Positions 32,942-40,947 of a stretch of DNA of 43,766 nt are shown here, piece after piece. The stretch is from an uncultured Lachnospiraceae bacterium (GTDB lineage Bacteria > Bacillota > Clostridia > Lachnospirales > Lachnospiraceae): contig CANRHU010000024.1 in the NCBI GenBank assembly GCA_947630485.1, positions 1 through 43,766 on the forward strand. Reading direction: 5' to 3'. Under the pieces are notes generated by a model that did not search any database, was not told the origin of the DNA, and saw only the letters and a list, made by a program, of their open reading frames with translations. Position 1 is the first letter of the stretch. Each line of letters begins with the position of its first letter. The translations under genes and the position numbers were made by a program.

Positions 32942-34612
32942 ATGAAGAGAAGAATGGTAGCGGTATTTTTGACGACAGCTCTGATTCTGTCATCGCTGAC
33001 AGGCTGCGGCGGCGGAAACAGCGGAAAACAGCAGGAGGCGGCGACGACAGCGGCGGCTGCTGCGGAGACCACGACGGCTGCGGCGGCAGAGACAACGGCG
33101 GCTGAGGAGACAGAGACGACGCAGGCTCTCCCGGAAGTGCCGGAACTGAAAGGGCCGGGAAACGTCACTCTGCAGATTCTTCGGCAGGCCACAAGCGTGG
33201 ATCTGAACGCCAGACCGGAGGCCGCGGCGATTTCGGAGGTAACGGGTTATGAGACGTATTACACGTCGCTGAATGACGATGAGTCAACGACCTCCCTGAT
33301 GCTTCAGGTTTCTTCGGGAACCGATGTGGATATGGTGGCACTGACACCGTTCCAGTTTAATACGCTTAAGAAAAACGGAGCGCTGACACCGCTTAACGAC
33401 CTTCTTCAGGTGTACGGCCAGGAGATTTTAAGCGGCGTATCGGAGGATTCCTGGCGCGCGGTCACGGATGCAGACGGTATGATCTACGGCGTGCCGATGC
33501 GTTATCCCTACGCGGACAATATGACCCGGTTTATTCTGTGCCGGATGGATCTGATGGAAGCGGCCGGAATTACGGAGGTTCCGACTACGTTGGACGAGTT
33601 CTATAATGATCTGGTCACCTTGAAGGAGTATTACGGATATGATTATATCCTGACCGGTCCCGGCAAGGCGAATGCAGGTTCCGGCGGCGACGCAAGCCTT
33701 GGTTCGTTTACCGTTCCGATCGCGATTGCTTCCGCATTCGGTCTTTGGAGCACATGGATGGTAGACGACGACGGAAATGTAATTTACATCACCGAGACAG
33801 ATGGATTCGCGGAAATGATGGAGTTCATGAAAAAGCTGATGGATGAAGGTCTTCTGGATCCGGATTGGGCGACGAATACTTCCACAACGCTGGGCGAAAA
33901 GTTCAGTTCCGGCCAGGCGATCATGATGGCGTCCTCGGTAGGAACCATTTCCTCCGCCGTTACGGCGCTTCCTGAGGCAGACCCGAATGTAATCTGGAAC
34001 GGAAGCGAGGATGACAATATCGGATATATCTTTGCCCTGAAGGGCGCGGACGGACAGTCCTGCTACGCCAGGATCAATACCATTTCCGGAATCACCAGCG
34101 TCCTGCGTACTTCGGACAATGCGGCGGACTGCGTGAACTTCCTGAATGAGAAGGTGAAGAATCAGCGCTATATCGTGATCGGTACAGAGGGCGAAACCTA
34201 TGAGATCGACGAAGACGGACTTCCCGTTCCGATCCAGCCGGCATTCGACGAGAACAGACTTAGAGGAGACAAGTTCCAGGATTGTATGAATGAAGAAGAG
34301 TACGCGTGGGAGTGGCAGGCACGTGCTAGGAAGAATCTGAACAACTGGCTTCCGTTAAAGGCGGCGAAGGCAGAAGCTGAGAAGAACCCGGGAGTGCTGA
34401 TCGACGACCCGTTCTCTCTGATGCCGCTAATGGACAATTACGCGGACCACAACGATACGCTGTACAGCGCGCTGAATGATTTCTGCGAGCAGATTATGTA
34501 CGGAAGCAAGACCCTGGACAATCTGGATGAGTTTACCGCCGACTGGCAGTTCAATGAAGGCGAAGCCGTCCGGGAAGAGCTGCAGGAGTATTATGACGCG
34601 AACTTCAAATAA
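32942..34612 (+). CDS. lipoprotein solute-binding protein, LplA type
   Basis: A 556-residue extracellular binding protein. The lipobox SLTGCGGG puts the lipid-modified Cys at residue 23. A long Ala/Thr/Glu linker follows (about 32-60, TTAAAAETTAAEETETTQA), encoded by imperfect GCG/ACG repeats. The mature domain is of the large (over 500 residues) LplA-like group, with DVDMVALTPFQFNTLKKNGA and NVIWNGSEDDNIGYIFALKG. These large proteins bind oligosaccharides or decorated sugars. AAAGGAGGAG precedes the start. Being the only exported protein in the operon, it determines what enters. Confidence 0.9.
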   Translation: MKRRMVAVFLTTALILSSLTGCGGGNSGKQQEAATTAAAAAETTTAAAAETTAAEETETTQALPEVPELKGPGNVTLQILRQATSVDLNARPEAAAISEVTGYETYYTSLNDDESTTSLMLQVSSGTDVDMVALTPFQFNTLKKNGALTPLNDLLQVYGQEILSGVSEDSWRAVTDADGMIYGVPMRYPYADNMTRFILCRMDLMEAAGITEVPTTLDEFYNDLVTLKEYYGYDYILTGPGKANAGSGGDASLGSFTVPIAIASAFGLWSTWMVDDDGNVIYITETDGFAEMMEFMKKLMDEGLLDPDWATNTSTTLGEKFSSGQAIMMASSVGTISSAVTALPEADPNVIWNGSEDDNIGYIFALKGADGQSCYARINTISGITSVLRTSDNAADCVNFLNEKVKNQRYIVIGTEGETYEIDEDGLPVPIQPAFDENRLRGDKFQDCMNEEEYAWEWQARARKNLNNWLPLKAAKAEAEKNPGVLIDDPFSLMPLMDNYADHNDTLYSALNDFCEQIMYGSKTLDNLDEFTADWQFNEGEAVREELQEYYDANFK

Positions 34613-34634
34613 TACATAGGGGGGAGAATCAGAC

Positions 34635-36530
34635 ATGAAAGACAGTCAGGAGTGTATGGGTTCGGAATTGCTTCTGGAAGTGACTTTTGATCAGATTCTG
34701 GCCCATACCGTTTCCTCCCGAGTCGGAAATGACGGACTTCTCCACGGCGATGCGGATACGATGCTGTCGGAAAGCTATGACGGCACACCAGCTTTATACT
34801 TCAACAACAGAGCGGGCATTTTGCCCGCTCATGAGTATGTAGATTTCGGCAATATCCCGACAGACGGCGATGATTTCTCCATCCAGCTTTGGATAAGGAC
34901 AAGCCGGGACGGCTGCAATGGGTGGAGCGCGAGGGCGACATGGGTGGAGCCGGAAGGTGTCATCGATGTCAGCAGCTTTGACGAAAAGCAGCGGACGCAT
35001 GGGGGCGTGCTGCTGGCAAACGCCCCCTTTGGCGATCCCGGCCATCGTGGAATCGTACTTGCGTGCATGCAGCAGTATCTGTCCTTCATGACCAGCGTAA
35101 ATACGGGAGAAGGACATGAACCGGTTCAGGTAAGCGGAATGAAGAAGGCTGCGGACGACCGCTGGCATCAGATTACGGTCGTCTGCGCCCGAAGCGGGAC
35201 GGAGAAAATCTATCTGGACGCGTCTCTGGAAGAGGAAGCGGATCTCTCGGCTTTCGCGGGGCTTTCCCTGGACGGAGGAAATTTTATCCTGGGGGCCGAC
35301 GCGGACGGAATGCTGGGACTTGGAGAAGCGGCGGTAGGCGAACTGAGGATTTACCGAGGGCTGCTGAATCCGGAGCAGATCGACGGACGTTATTACGCAT
35401 CGGCGGTGCTGGGACTGGTCCATGAATTTGAGAAGACCGATTTCAGCCGGGATGAACGTTTCGGTATGGAAGCGGTGCAGGCGCTTCGTTTCGAAGCGGA
35501 AGACGTGCGCCGGAAGGCGCTGCTTCTCCGCGGCAGGGCGGACGGCGGCGGATGCCTGCAGGAGGCGAAGAACCTTTACGAGGCTTTCCGAAGCCGCTAC
35601 GAGAGCTTTCTGCAGGGAGAAAACAGGCCGGTGTTCCGATTCATGCTTTTCTCCGACGCCCATGTGGAAGGAGAGGGAGGAGAGCGCCAGCAGGCGCTGA
35701 AATCCGCGATGGAATGGGCCGGCGAGCTGGGGATGGACGCTTATGTGGACGCGGGAGATTATTCCAACTTCGGAGAAGATGAGGAGAGGGACGCGTATTG
35801 GAATGTGGTAACGGCGCTTCGGGGAACAATGAAGCCGTTGGTGTCTTTGGGCAACCACGAGACCTATAAACGTCCCGGAAAAGAGATTAAGGCGTATCAT
35901 CTGCGGAAGCTTAAGGAAGCGGGGATGATACCGGAAGATCACGATGAGTTTTATTTTGAATATGAGATAGAGGGATATCATTTTCTGATTTTGTCCCAGT
36001 ATAACGACCGGTATGAGATTCCGGGAAGACATGGAAAATGGGTGACAAACGGCTGTACGGAGATCGATGAGAAGCAGTTTGACTGGGTTGAGGAGCGCCT
36101 GGGGCGGTATTGCGGAAAGGGGAAGCCGGTTTTTCTGGTGATTCATAACGCGGTCAGGGAGGTGCTGAATGAACAGTCACAGGGAGATTACCCGGAATGG
36201 CAGGTGATTCAGAACGGCGACAGATTCTATGAGATGTGGAGCCGTTTCCCGGATATCGTGCTGATCACCGGTCATGTGCATCACGGTCTGGGAGACTGCT
36301 GCGGCGTCTGCCGGACGGCGGCGGGATATCATGTGATCGATGTCCCGGCTTTCTGCGGCAGTCCGAAGGGATACGGTCATTCGAAATTTACGCGAATGCT
36401 GCCCAAGCACGGCGGATATTTTGTCAGCGTCTATCCGAAGGGAATCTACCTGCGGGCGGTGGATTTCGTATCCCGCGAGTGGCTGACGGCTTATGATCAG
36501 ACGATTCGGATACCCGCAGGCGGAGAGTGA
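34635..36530 (+). CDS. LamG-like domain fused to a metallophosphoesterase
   Basis: A 631-residue two-part protein without a signal peptide. Residues about 10-255 look like a concanavalin/LamG jelly-roll (ALYFNNRAGILPAHEYVDFG, FSIQLWIRTSRD, DRWHQITVVCARSGTEKIYL, GELRIYRGLLNPEQI). After a helical linker, residues about 333-600 form a calcineurin-like phosphoesterase with all metal motifs: SDAH (Asp341, His343), AGDYSN (Asp375), GNHE (Asn407, His408), IHN (His504) and GHVHHG (His547, His549). It should hydrolyse a phosphomonoester or diester, with the jelly-roll perhaps holding a glycan. LamG domains are usually outside the cell, so a cytoplasmic fusion is uncommon. It follows the binding protein by 22 bases. 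Confidence 0.82.
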   Translation: MKDSQECMGSELLLEVTFDQILAHTVSSRVGNDGLLHGDADTMLSESYDGTPALYFNNRAGILPAHEYVDFGNIPTDGDDFSIQLWIRTSRDGCNGWSARATWVEPEGVIDVSSFDEKQRTHGGVLLANAPFGDPGHRGIVLACMQQYLSFMTSVNTGEGHEPVQVSGMKKAADDRWHQITVVCARSGTEKIYLDASLEEEADLSAFAGLSLDGGNFILGADADGMLGLGEAAVGELRIYRGLLNPEQIDGRYYASAVLGLVHEFEKTDFSRDERFGMEAVQALRFEAEDVRRKALLLRGRADGGGCLQEAKNLYEAFRSRYESFLQGENRPVFRFMLFSDAHVEGEGGERQQALKSAMEWAGELGMDAYVDAGDYSNFGEDEERDAYWNVVTALRGTMKPLVSLGNHETYKRPGKEIKAYHLRKLKEAGMIPEDHDEFYFEYEIEGYHFLILSQYNDRYEIPGRHGKWVTNGCTEIDEKQFDWVEERLGRYCGKGKPVFLVIHNAVREVLNEQSQGDYPEWQVIQNGDRFYEMWSRFPDIVLITGHVHHGLGDCCGVCRTAAGYHVIDVPAFCGSPKGYGHSKFTRMLPKHGGYFVSVYPKGIYLRAVDFVSREWLTAYDQTIRIPAGGE

Positions 36531-36543
36531 GAGGAAATACGGA

Positions 36544-37116
36544 ATGGAAATTTATGTGGTCAGACATGGACAGAGCGAGGCGATGGTAAACGGAGCCCAC
36601 GCGGGCTGGGGACCGACGCCGCTCAGCCCGCTGGGGATGGAACAGGCAGAGACCGCGGGAAGACAGCTTGACGGGATTCCGTTTGATAAAGTGTACGTAA
36701 GCGATCTGCTGAGGACAAGACAGACGGCGGAGCGCGTCTTCCCTGGACATGCGTACATCCTTGAGCCGCGCGTCCGGGAATTCAGTTCCGGCGAGTTGGT
36801 GGGAAGGCGTGTCGCGGAGTGTAAGGCAGAGATGGGAGAGCCCTATATCCGGGCGCTTCGGGAGAACGACTATACTGCCTATGGCGGGGAAAATGAGGAT
36901 ATGGTGGCGTCGCGCGTCCAAAGCTTCCTGGGAGATCTGGAAAAGGACGAGGCGGACGGGTGCAGGCGGGTCGCCGTCGTCTGTCATGAAGGAGCGATAC
37001 GCCATATACTGTATGAAGTTCTGCAGTGCCGGTTCTCTAAACAGAGAATCCGGACGGACTGCTGCTGTATCGTCAGGCTGGAGTGCCTCAATGGGAACTG
37101 GAAACTGCATTTCTGA
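36544..37116 (+). CDS. histidine phosphatase family protein (phosphoglycerate-mutase-like)
   Basis: A 190-residue phosphatase with the catalytic RHGQSE (His8 is the phosphate acceptor), SDLLRTRQTAERV, and the second histidine in VVCHEGAIRHIL. This is the broad-specificity PhoE/CobC branch rather than true phosphoglycerate mutase. ATG 36544 has GAGAGGAAA upstream; earlier in-frame codons overlap the previous gene without conserved content. It sits 13 bases after the LamG-phosphoesterase, giving two phosphatases in a row, which hints at successive dephosphorylation of the substrate. A Cys-rich stretch TDCCCIVR lies near the C-terminus. Confidence 0.88.
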   Translation: MEIYVVRHGQSEAMVNGAHAGWGPTPLSPLGMEQAETAGRQLDGIPFDKVYVSDLLRTRQTAERVFPGHAYILEPRVREFSSGELVGRRVAECKAEMGEPYIRALRENDYTAYGGENEDMVASRVQSFLGDLEKDEADGCRRVAVVCHEGAIRHILYEVLQCRFSKQRIRTDCCCIVRLECLNGNWKLHF

Positions 37117-37127
37117 GGAGGAGAAGG

Positions 37128-38459
37128 ATGAAATACGATGTAATTGTTGTAGGCGGAGGACCGGGCGGAATTCCGGCCGCCATAGCGGCAAGACGGATGG
37201 GGATGCGGACTCTTTTGGTGGAACGGAGCGCGGTGCTGGGCGGTCTTGCCATCTCGGGTCTGCCGATTCTTGGATTTATCGACCATTCCGGCAGGCGCGT
37301 GCTTGGAGGAATTGCCGAAGAGTTAATGATGCGCCTGAAAAAGGTAGGCGCTTTCCGTGAACATGTCAGATGTCCGGTTCACAACAGCCTGGCCCTGTAT
37401 AATCACAATTGGATGCGGATCGAATGCTTCGAGCTGTGCCGGGAGGAAGGCGTGGAGCTGGCCCTGTATTCGGACCTGATGTCCGTTAAAGTGGATAACG
37501 GAAAGGTGCGCGGCATTACGGTTCTTTGCCGGGGTGAGGTCCGGGAATATGAAACGCAGATTCTGATTGATGCGACGGGAGACGGCGTGGCGGCCTATAT
37601 GGCCGGGGCGCGGTATCAGAAAAGCAACAGTCTGCAGCCGGGCTCCCTGACCTTCACGATGGGACATGTGGATATCCCCGCTGTTCTGGCATACATGAAG
37701 GCCCATCCGGAGACCATTGAGGTTACCAAAGATTACGATGTGCATCAGAACCTGTCGCAGTTTGACAAGGGCTGGGGTTTTACGTTTATCGGATTTTCTG
37801 AATTTATCCGCAAGGCGCAGGAGTGCGGGGAATACACGATTCCAAGGGATCGGATCGTCTTTTCGACGCTCCCGGATGAGGGGGAGGTCATGGTCAATGT
37901 CACGAGGGTTACGGATGTGGACACCTCTGTGGCGGACGATGTGATCCGGGCGGAAACGGAAAGCCACCGCCAGGTGAAAGAGCTGGTGCTTTTCCTCAGA
38001 AAGTACTGCCCCGGTTTTGAGAAATCCTATCTGTCCAGCCTGTCTTATGGCTTCGGTGCCCGGGAAAGCAGGAGAATCGAGGGAATTAAGACGCTGACTG
38101 TCGATGCGTTAAAGAATCTGGATGTTCCGGAGGATACGATTGTCCTCGCGGGATATAACATGGATATACATCCCACGAATACGGAGCAGCATTTCATGCA
38201 GCCGGTAGAAAAGGCGATTGGAATTCCTTACGGCTGTCTGGTCAGCAGCAGCGTGGGAAGTCTTATGATGGCCGGAAGGGATATTTCCGTCGATGAACAT
38301 ATCTTTGGCCTGACCCGGATTATGGGCACGTGTATGGGCGCCGGGGAAGCCGCGGGAACAGCGGCGGGCATGGCGGTCCGGGACGGTATCGAACCGGCAG
38401 AGGTCGATGTGCAAAAGCTGCGGAACATACTTCGTGAAAACGGCTGTATTCTGGAATAA
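37128..38459 (+). CDS. FAD-dependent oxidoreductase (FAD_oxidored family)
   Basis: A 443-residue flavoprotein. The FAD-binding dinucleotide motif is VIVVGGGPGGIPAAIAARRM (residues 5-24), followed by LVERSAVLGGLAISGLPI; the second FAD contact is ILIDATGDGVAAYMAGA; the C-terminal FAD segment is GTCMGAGEAAGTAAGMAV. This matches the pfam12831-type FAD-dependent oxidoreductases frequently seen in sugar-catabolic clusters of Firmicutes and Bacteroidetes, whose substrates are mostly unknown. No signal peptide, so cytoplasmic. GAGGAGAAGG precedes ATG 37128. Confidence 0.88.
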   Translation: MKYDVIVVGGGPGGIPAAIAARRMGMRTLLVERSAVLGGLAISGLPILGFIDHSGRRVLGGIAEELMMRLKKVGAFREHVRCPVHNSLALYNHNWMRIECFELCREEGVELALYSDLMSVKVDNGKVRGITVLCRGEVREYETQILIDATGDGVAAYMAGARYQKSNSLQPGSLTFTMGHVDIPAVLAYMKAHPETIEVTKDYDVHQNLSQFDKGWGFTFIGFSEFIRKAQECGEYTIPRDRIVFSTLPDEGEVMVNVTRVTDVDTSVADDVIRAETESHRQVKELVLFLRKYCPGFEKSYLSSLSYGFGARESRRIEGIKTLTVDALKNLDVPEDTIVLAGYNMDIHPTNTEQHFMQPVEKAIGIPYGCLVSSSVGSLMMAGRDISVDEHIFGLTRIMGTCMGAGEAAGTAAGMAVRDGIEPAEVDVQKLRNILRENGCILE

Positions 38460-38474
38460 GGTTGAGGAGGAAAA

Positions 38475-39227
38475 ATGGTACATTCATTCTTGCTGATCGG
38501 CCAGTCCAATATGGCTGGAAGAGGACATGCGGACGAGGTGGAGCCGATCGTCAATGATCGGATCAAGGTGCTGCGCAATGGGCGCTGGCAGCCCATGTAT
38601 GTTCCGGTCAATCCGGACAGACGCACGTCGGGCGTGTGCCTAGCGGAGAGCTTCGCGGACGCCTATACGAAGGATCATGACGCGGAAGTCGGACTGATAC
38701 CCTGCGCGGACGGGGGGACGGCGCTGTGCCAGTGGATGCCGGGAGAGCTTTTGTTTGACCATGCCCTTATGCAGTGCCGGCTGGCGATGAGGACATCTGA
38801 GCTTGCGGGAATTCTGTGGCATCAGGGCGAAGGAGACTGCCGCGAGGGCAGGTATCTTGTCTATGAGGAAAAGTGCCGGAAAATGTTTACGGTGCTGCGT
38901 GAGGAACTGGGGCTTCCCGATGTGCCGATTCTGGTGGGCGGCCTGGGAGACTTTCTGGTCGAATTTACAAAGAAGGAAATATCCGTGAATTATATGAAGG
39001 TCAACGCGGCCCTGCAGAATGTGGCCGCGACGCTGCCAAGATGCGGCTTTGTGTCCGCCGAAGGCCTGACAGCCAATCCGGAGATCATTCATTTTAACGC
39101 GGTGTCTCTGCGGGAATTCGGTCTGCGCTATTATGAAAAGTTCCGCGAACTGGAGGACAGAAACCGCGTTTATCAGGAGAAGGAAGACAAAACCGCACAG
39201 GAGGTTACGGGACTGGAGGCGCTGTGA
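38475..39227 (+). CDS. SASA-type carbohydrate esterase (sialate O-acetylesterase-like)
   Basis: A 250-residue SGNH-fold esterase. The nucleophile block is GQSNMAGRG with Ser11; further blocks are IPCADGGTALCQW, ILWHQGEGDCREG and the C-terminal IIHFNAVSLREFGLRYYE with the candidate catalytic His. This fits the DUF303/SASA family, which removes acetyl groups from sugars such as sialic acid or xylose. Unlike most members it has no signal peptide, so the acylated substrate would be handled after import. The normal Asp before the His (D-x-x-H) is not obvious: the sequence reads NPEIIHFN. Its stop overlaps the sulfatase start (TGATG). Confidence 0.83.
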   Translation: MVHSFLLIGQSNMAGRGHADEVEPIVNDRIKVLRNGRWQPMYVPVNPDRRTSGVCLAESFADAYTKDHDAEVGLIPCADGGTALCQWMPGELLFDHALMQCRLAMRTSELAGILWHQGEGDCREGRYLVYEEKCRKMFTVLREELGLPDVPILVGGLGDFLVEFTKKEISVNYMKVNAALQNVAATLPRCGFVSAEGLTANPEIIHFNAVSLREFGLRYYEKFRELEDRNRVYQEKEDKTAQEVTGLEAL

Positions 39228-40645
39228 TGAAACATATCCTGATCCTGTTTACGGACCAGCAGCGCTATGACACGATAGGCGCGCTCGGCAATCCGGCGAT
39301 GCAGACTCCCCACCTGGACGCCCTGCTTAAGGAATCAACGGTTTTCCGCCGCTGCGTCACGCCGTCGCCGGTCTGCGTCCCCGCGAGATTTTCCATGCTG
39401 ACCGGACAATATCCGGCGCGCACCGGCAACAACAACAATAACAATCAGACGGTTTATCAGGGAGAGGGCGTTTATTCCCGCCTGACTGCCGGAGGATATC
39501 AGAGCTGCTGCGTCGGAAAGATGCACCACGTGTTTGATAAATACGGCCCGATTGGCTTTGAGAAGCGTTGGACGCAGGAGGAGATGGCGGCCGCGGAGGA
39601 TGATTATACAAGGTATATCCGGGCAAGGTATCCGCATGTGTTTGATTATCACGGTATGCGCAGCGAGATGTATTATGTGCCGCAGATATCGCCGCTTTCG
39701 CCGGCCGATCATCCGACCCAGTGGGTGGGGGACCGCAGTGTGGAATATATTGAACGCTGTGATCCGTCGCGGCCTATGCTTTTAATGTCCTCCTTTATCC
39801 ATCCGCATCCTCCATTCAGTCCTCCGGCACCGTGGCAGAAGCTGTATCGGGAGGAGCCGCCGGAGCCGTTTGCTCCGGAAGAGGAAGAGCTGAGTGATTA
39901 TTGGGAGTTGATCGGAGACCGCTGCTCCTGCAAGCGCCTGATGATGAGCCCGCAGGATGTGCTGCGGATGAAAAATTTCTATTATGCCTGCGTGTCCTTT
40001 GTGGATTATCAGGTGGGGCGTATAATCGCCGCCCTGAAGAAAAAGGGGATTTATGAAGATACGCTGATTCTCTTTGCGAGCGACCACGGGGATATGATGG
40101 GTGATTATCACGCCACGGGAAAGCGGACGATGGTGGACGCCGCCTGTCACATTCCGTTTCTCATCCGCTATCCGGGACGGGGTCACGAGTTGTGCGACGA
40201 CGTCTGTTCTCTGGTGGATGTGGCCCCTACGCTTTTGGGGTATGCGGGAATTGCGTATGATCCGGCAGAATTCGACGGAATTGACCTGTTCGGCGCGCGA
40301 AGCCCCCGGTACGTCTACTCTCAGTATGGAAGCGGGGACAGAGGGGTTTATATGGTGACGGATGGGGAATGCAAGCTGATTCAGAATATGCGGTCAGGCC
40401 GGTACTTTTTCTTTGAAACGATACCGGAGAGGCAAAATACATATTCGGAGAACAATCAAAAAGCGCAGGAGCTTAGAAAGGCGCTGGACGGATACCGCAG
40501 TTCAGACGCGGCTCCGGATCCGTCCGGAGGAACCCGGGAGGCGGTAATCAGGCATCCTCACTATATGGGCCGGGTGGATCACCGGCTGCTGCATGACGAG
40601 GAGGCAGCGGCCATTCCCGAAGGATATCATATCGATCTTTCATAA
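39227..40645 (+). CDS. cytoplasmic Cys-type sulfatase (S1 family)
   Basis: A 472-residue type I sulfatase. Calcium ligands are in FTDQQR (Asp10) and SDHGDMMGDYH (Asp286, His287); the residue to be turned into formylglycine is Cys50 in PSPVCVPARFSMLTG, the C-x-P-x-R form. In anaerobes this needs an anSME radical SAM maturase, which is not in the window. There is no signal peptide, so desulfation takes place inside the cell. A run of six Asn follows the active site (ARTGNNNNNNQTVY, about residues 66-71). It is the last gene of the operon and its ATG overlaps the esterase stop. Phosphonate hydrolase activity of related enzymes cannot be excluded. Confidence 0.9.
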   Translation: MKHILILFTDQQRYDTIGALGNPAMQTPHLDALLKESTVFRRCVTPSPVCVPARFSMLTGQYPARTGNNNNNNQTVYQGEGVYSRLTAGGYQSCCVGKMHHVFDKYGPIGFEKRWTQEEMAAAEDDYTRYIRARYPHVFDYHGMRSEMYYVPQISPLSPADHPTQWVGDRSVEYIERCDPSRPMLLMSSFIHPHPPFSPPAPWQKLYREEPPEPFAPEEEELSDYWELIGDRCSCKRLMMSPQDVLRMKNFYYACVSFVDYQVGRIIAALKKKGIYEDTLILFASDHGDMMGDYHATGKRTMVDAACHIPFLIRYPGRGHELCDDVCSLVDVAPTLLGYAGIAYDPAEFDGIDLFGARSPRYVYSQYGSGDRGVYMVTDGECKLIQNMRSGRYFFFETIPERQNTYSENNQKAQELRKALDGYRSSDAAPDPSGGTREAVIRHPHYMGRVDHRLLHDEEAAAIPEGYHIDLS

Positions 40646-40651
40646 TATACT

Positions 40652-40706
40652 GCCGGCAGGGACTTTGAGGAATTCCATATATTCTTCTTGCCTGCCGGCG
40701 CTTTTT
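40652..40706 (+). terminator. terminator of the catabolic operon
   Basis: GCCGGCAGG (40652-40660) and CCTGCCGGC (40691-40699) form a 9-bp perfect stem with a 30-base loop, followed by GCTTTTTG. Confidence 0.75.
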
Positions 40707-40736
40707 GTGCTAATATAATTATGCTTTTGATATTGT

Positions 40737-40778
40737 TGGGCCATCGCCAAGCGGTAAGGCACAGGACTTTGACTCCTG
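40737..40778 (+). tRNA. tRNA-Gln (UUG) fragment at an integration junction
   Basis: The 5' part of tRNA-Gln is intact: acceptor 5' strand TGGGCCA, D-arm GCC/GGC with AAGCGGTAA, anticodon stem CAGGA/TCCTG with loop CTTTGAC. After position 40778 the sequence changes to TTTGTGGCTTCCGACCGC and has no T-arm and no TGGCCCA to close the acceptor. An integrase gene follows 170 bases on, so this is the probable left end of an integrated element. Confidence 0.75.
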
Positions 40779-40947
40779 TTTGTGGCTTCCGACCGCTTTA
40801 AGTATGCGAAAGCAGATAGTCAAAAAATCCTTGTGAAATCGTTATATTTCGTTTTCTTCTTACTTTTACACCATCTTGTATTATTCCCGAAAAGGTATTA
40901 AAATAAGATTAAAGTGTGCGAAAAAGTGTGCGAAAGGTGGTGCGAGT
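40779..40947. promoter_or_regulatory. element left end and integrase promoter
   Basis: AT-rich, no gene. The integrase promoter is TTGTAT (40876-40881), 17 bases, TAAAAT (40899-40904). Just after it stands an exact tandem repeat of AAGTGTGCGAAA (40912-40923, 40924-40935), directly upstream of the ribosome binding site AAAGGTGG. Confidence 0.55.

Noticed and set aside
39429-39456. Assembly gap or frameshift suggested by the poly-Asn run in the sulfatase
   Set aside because: The bases are unambiguous mixed AAC/AAT codons and the frame continues through conserved sulfatase motifs.
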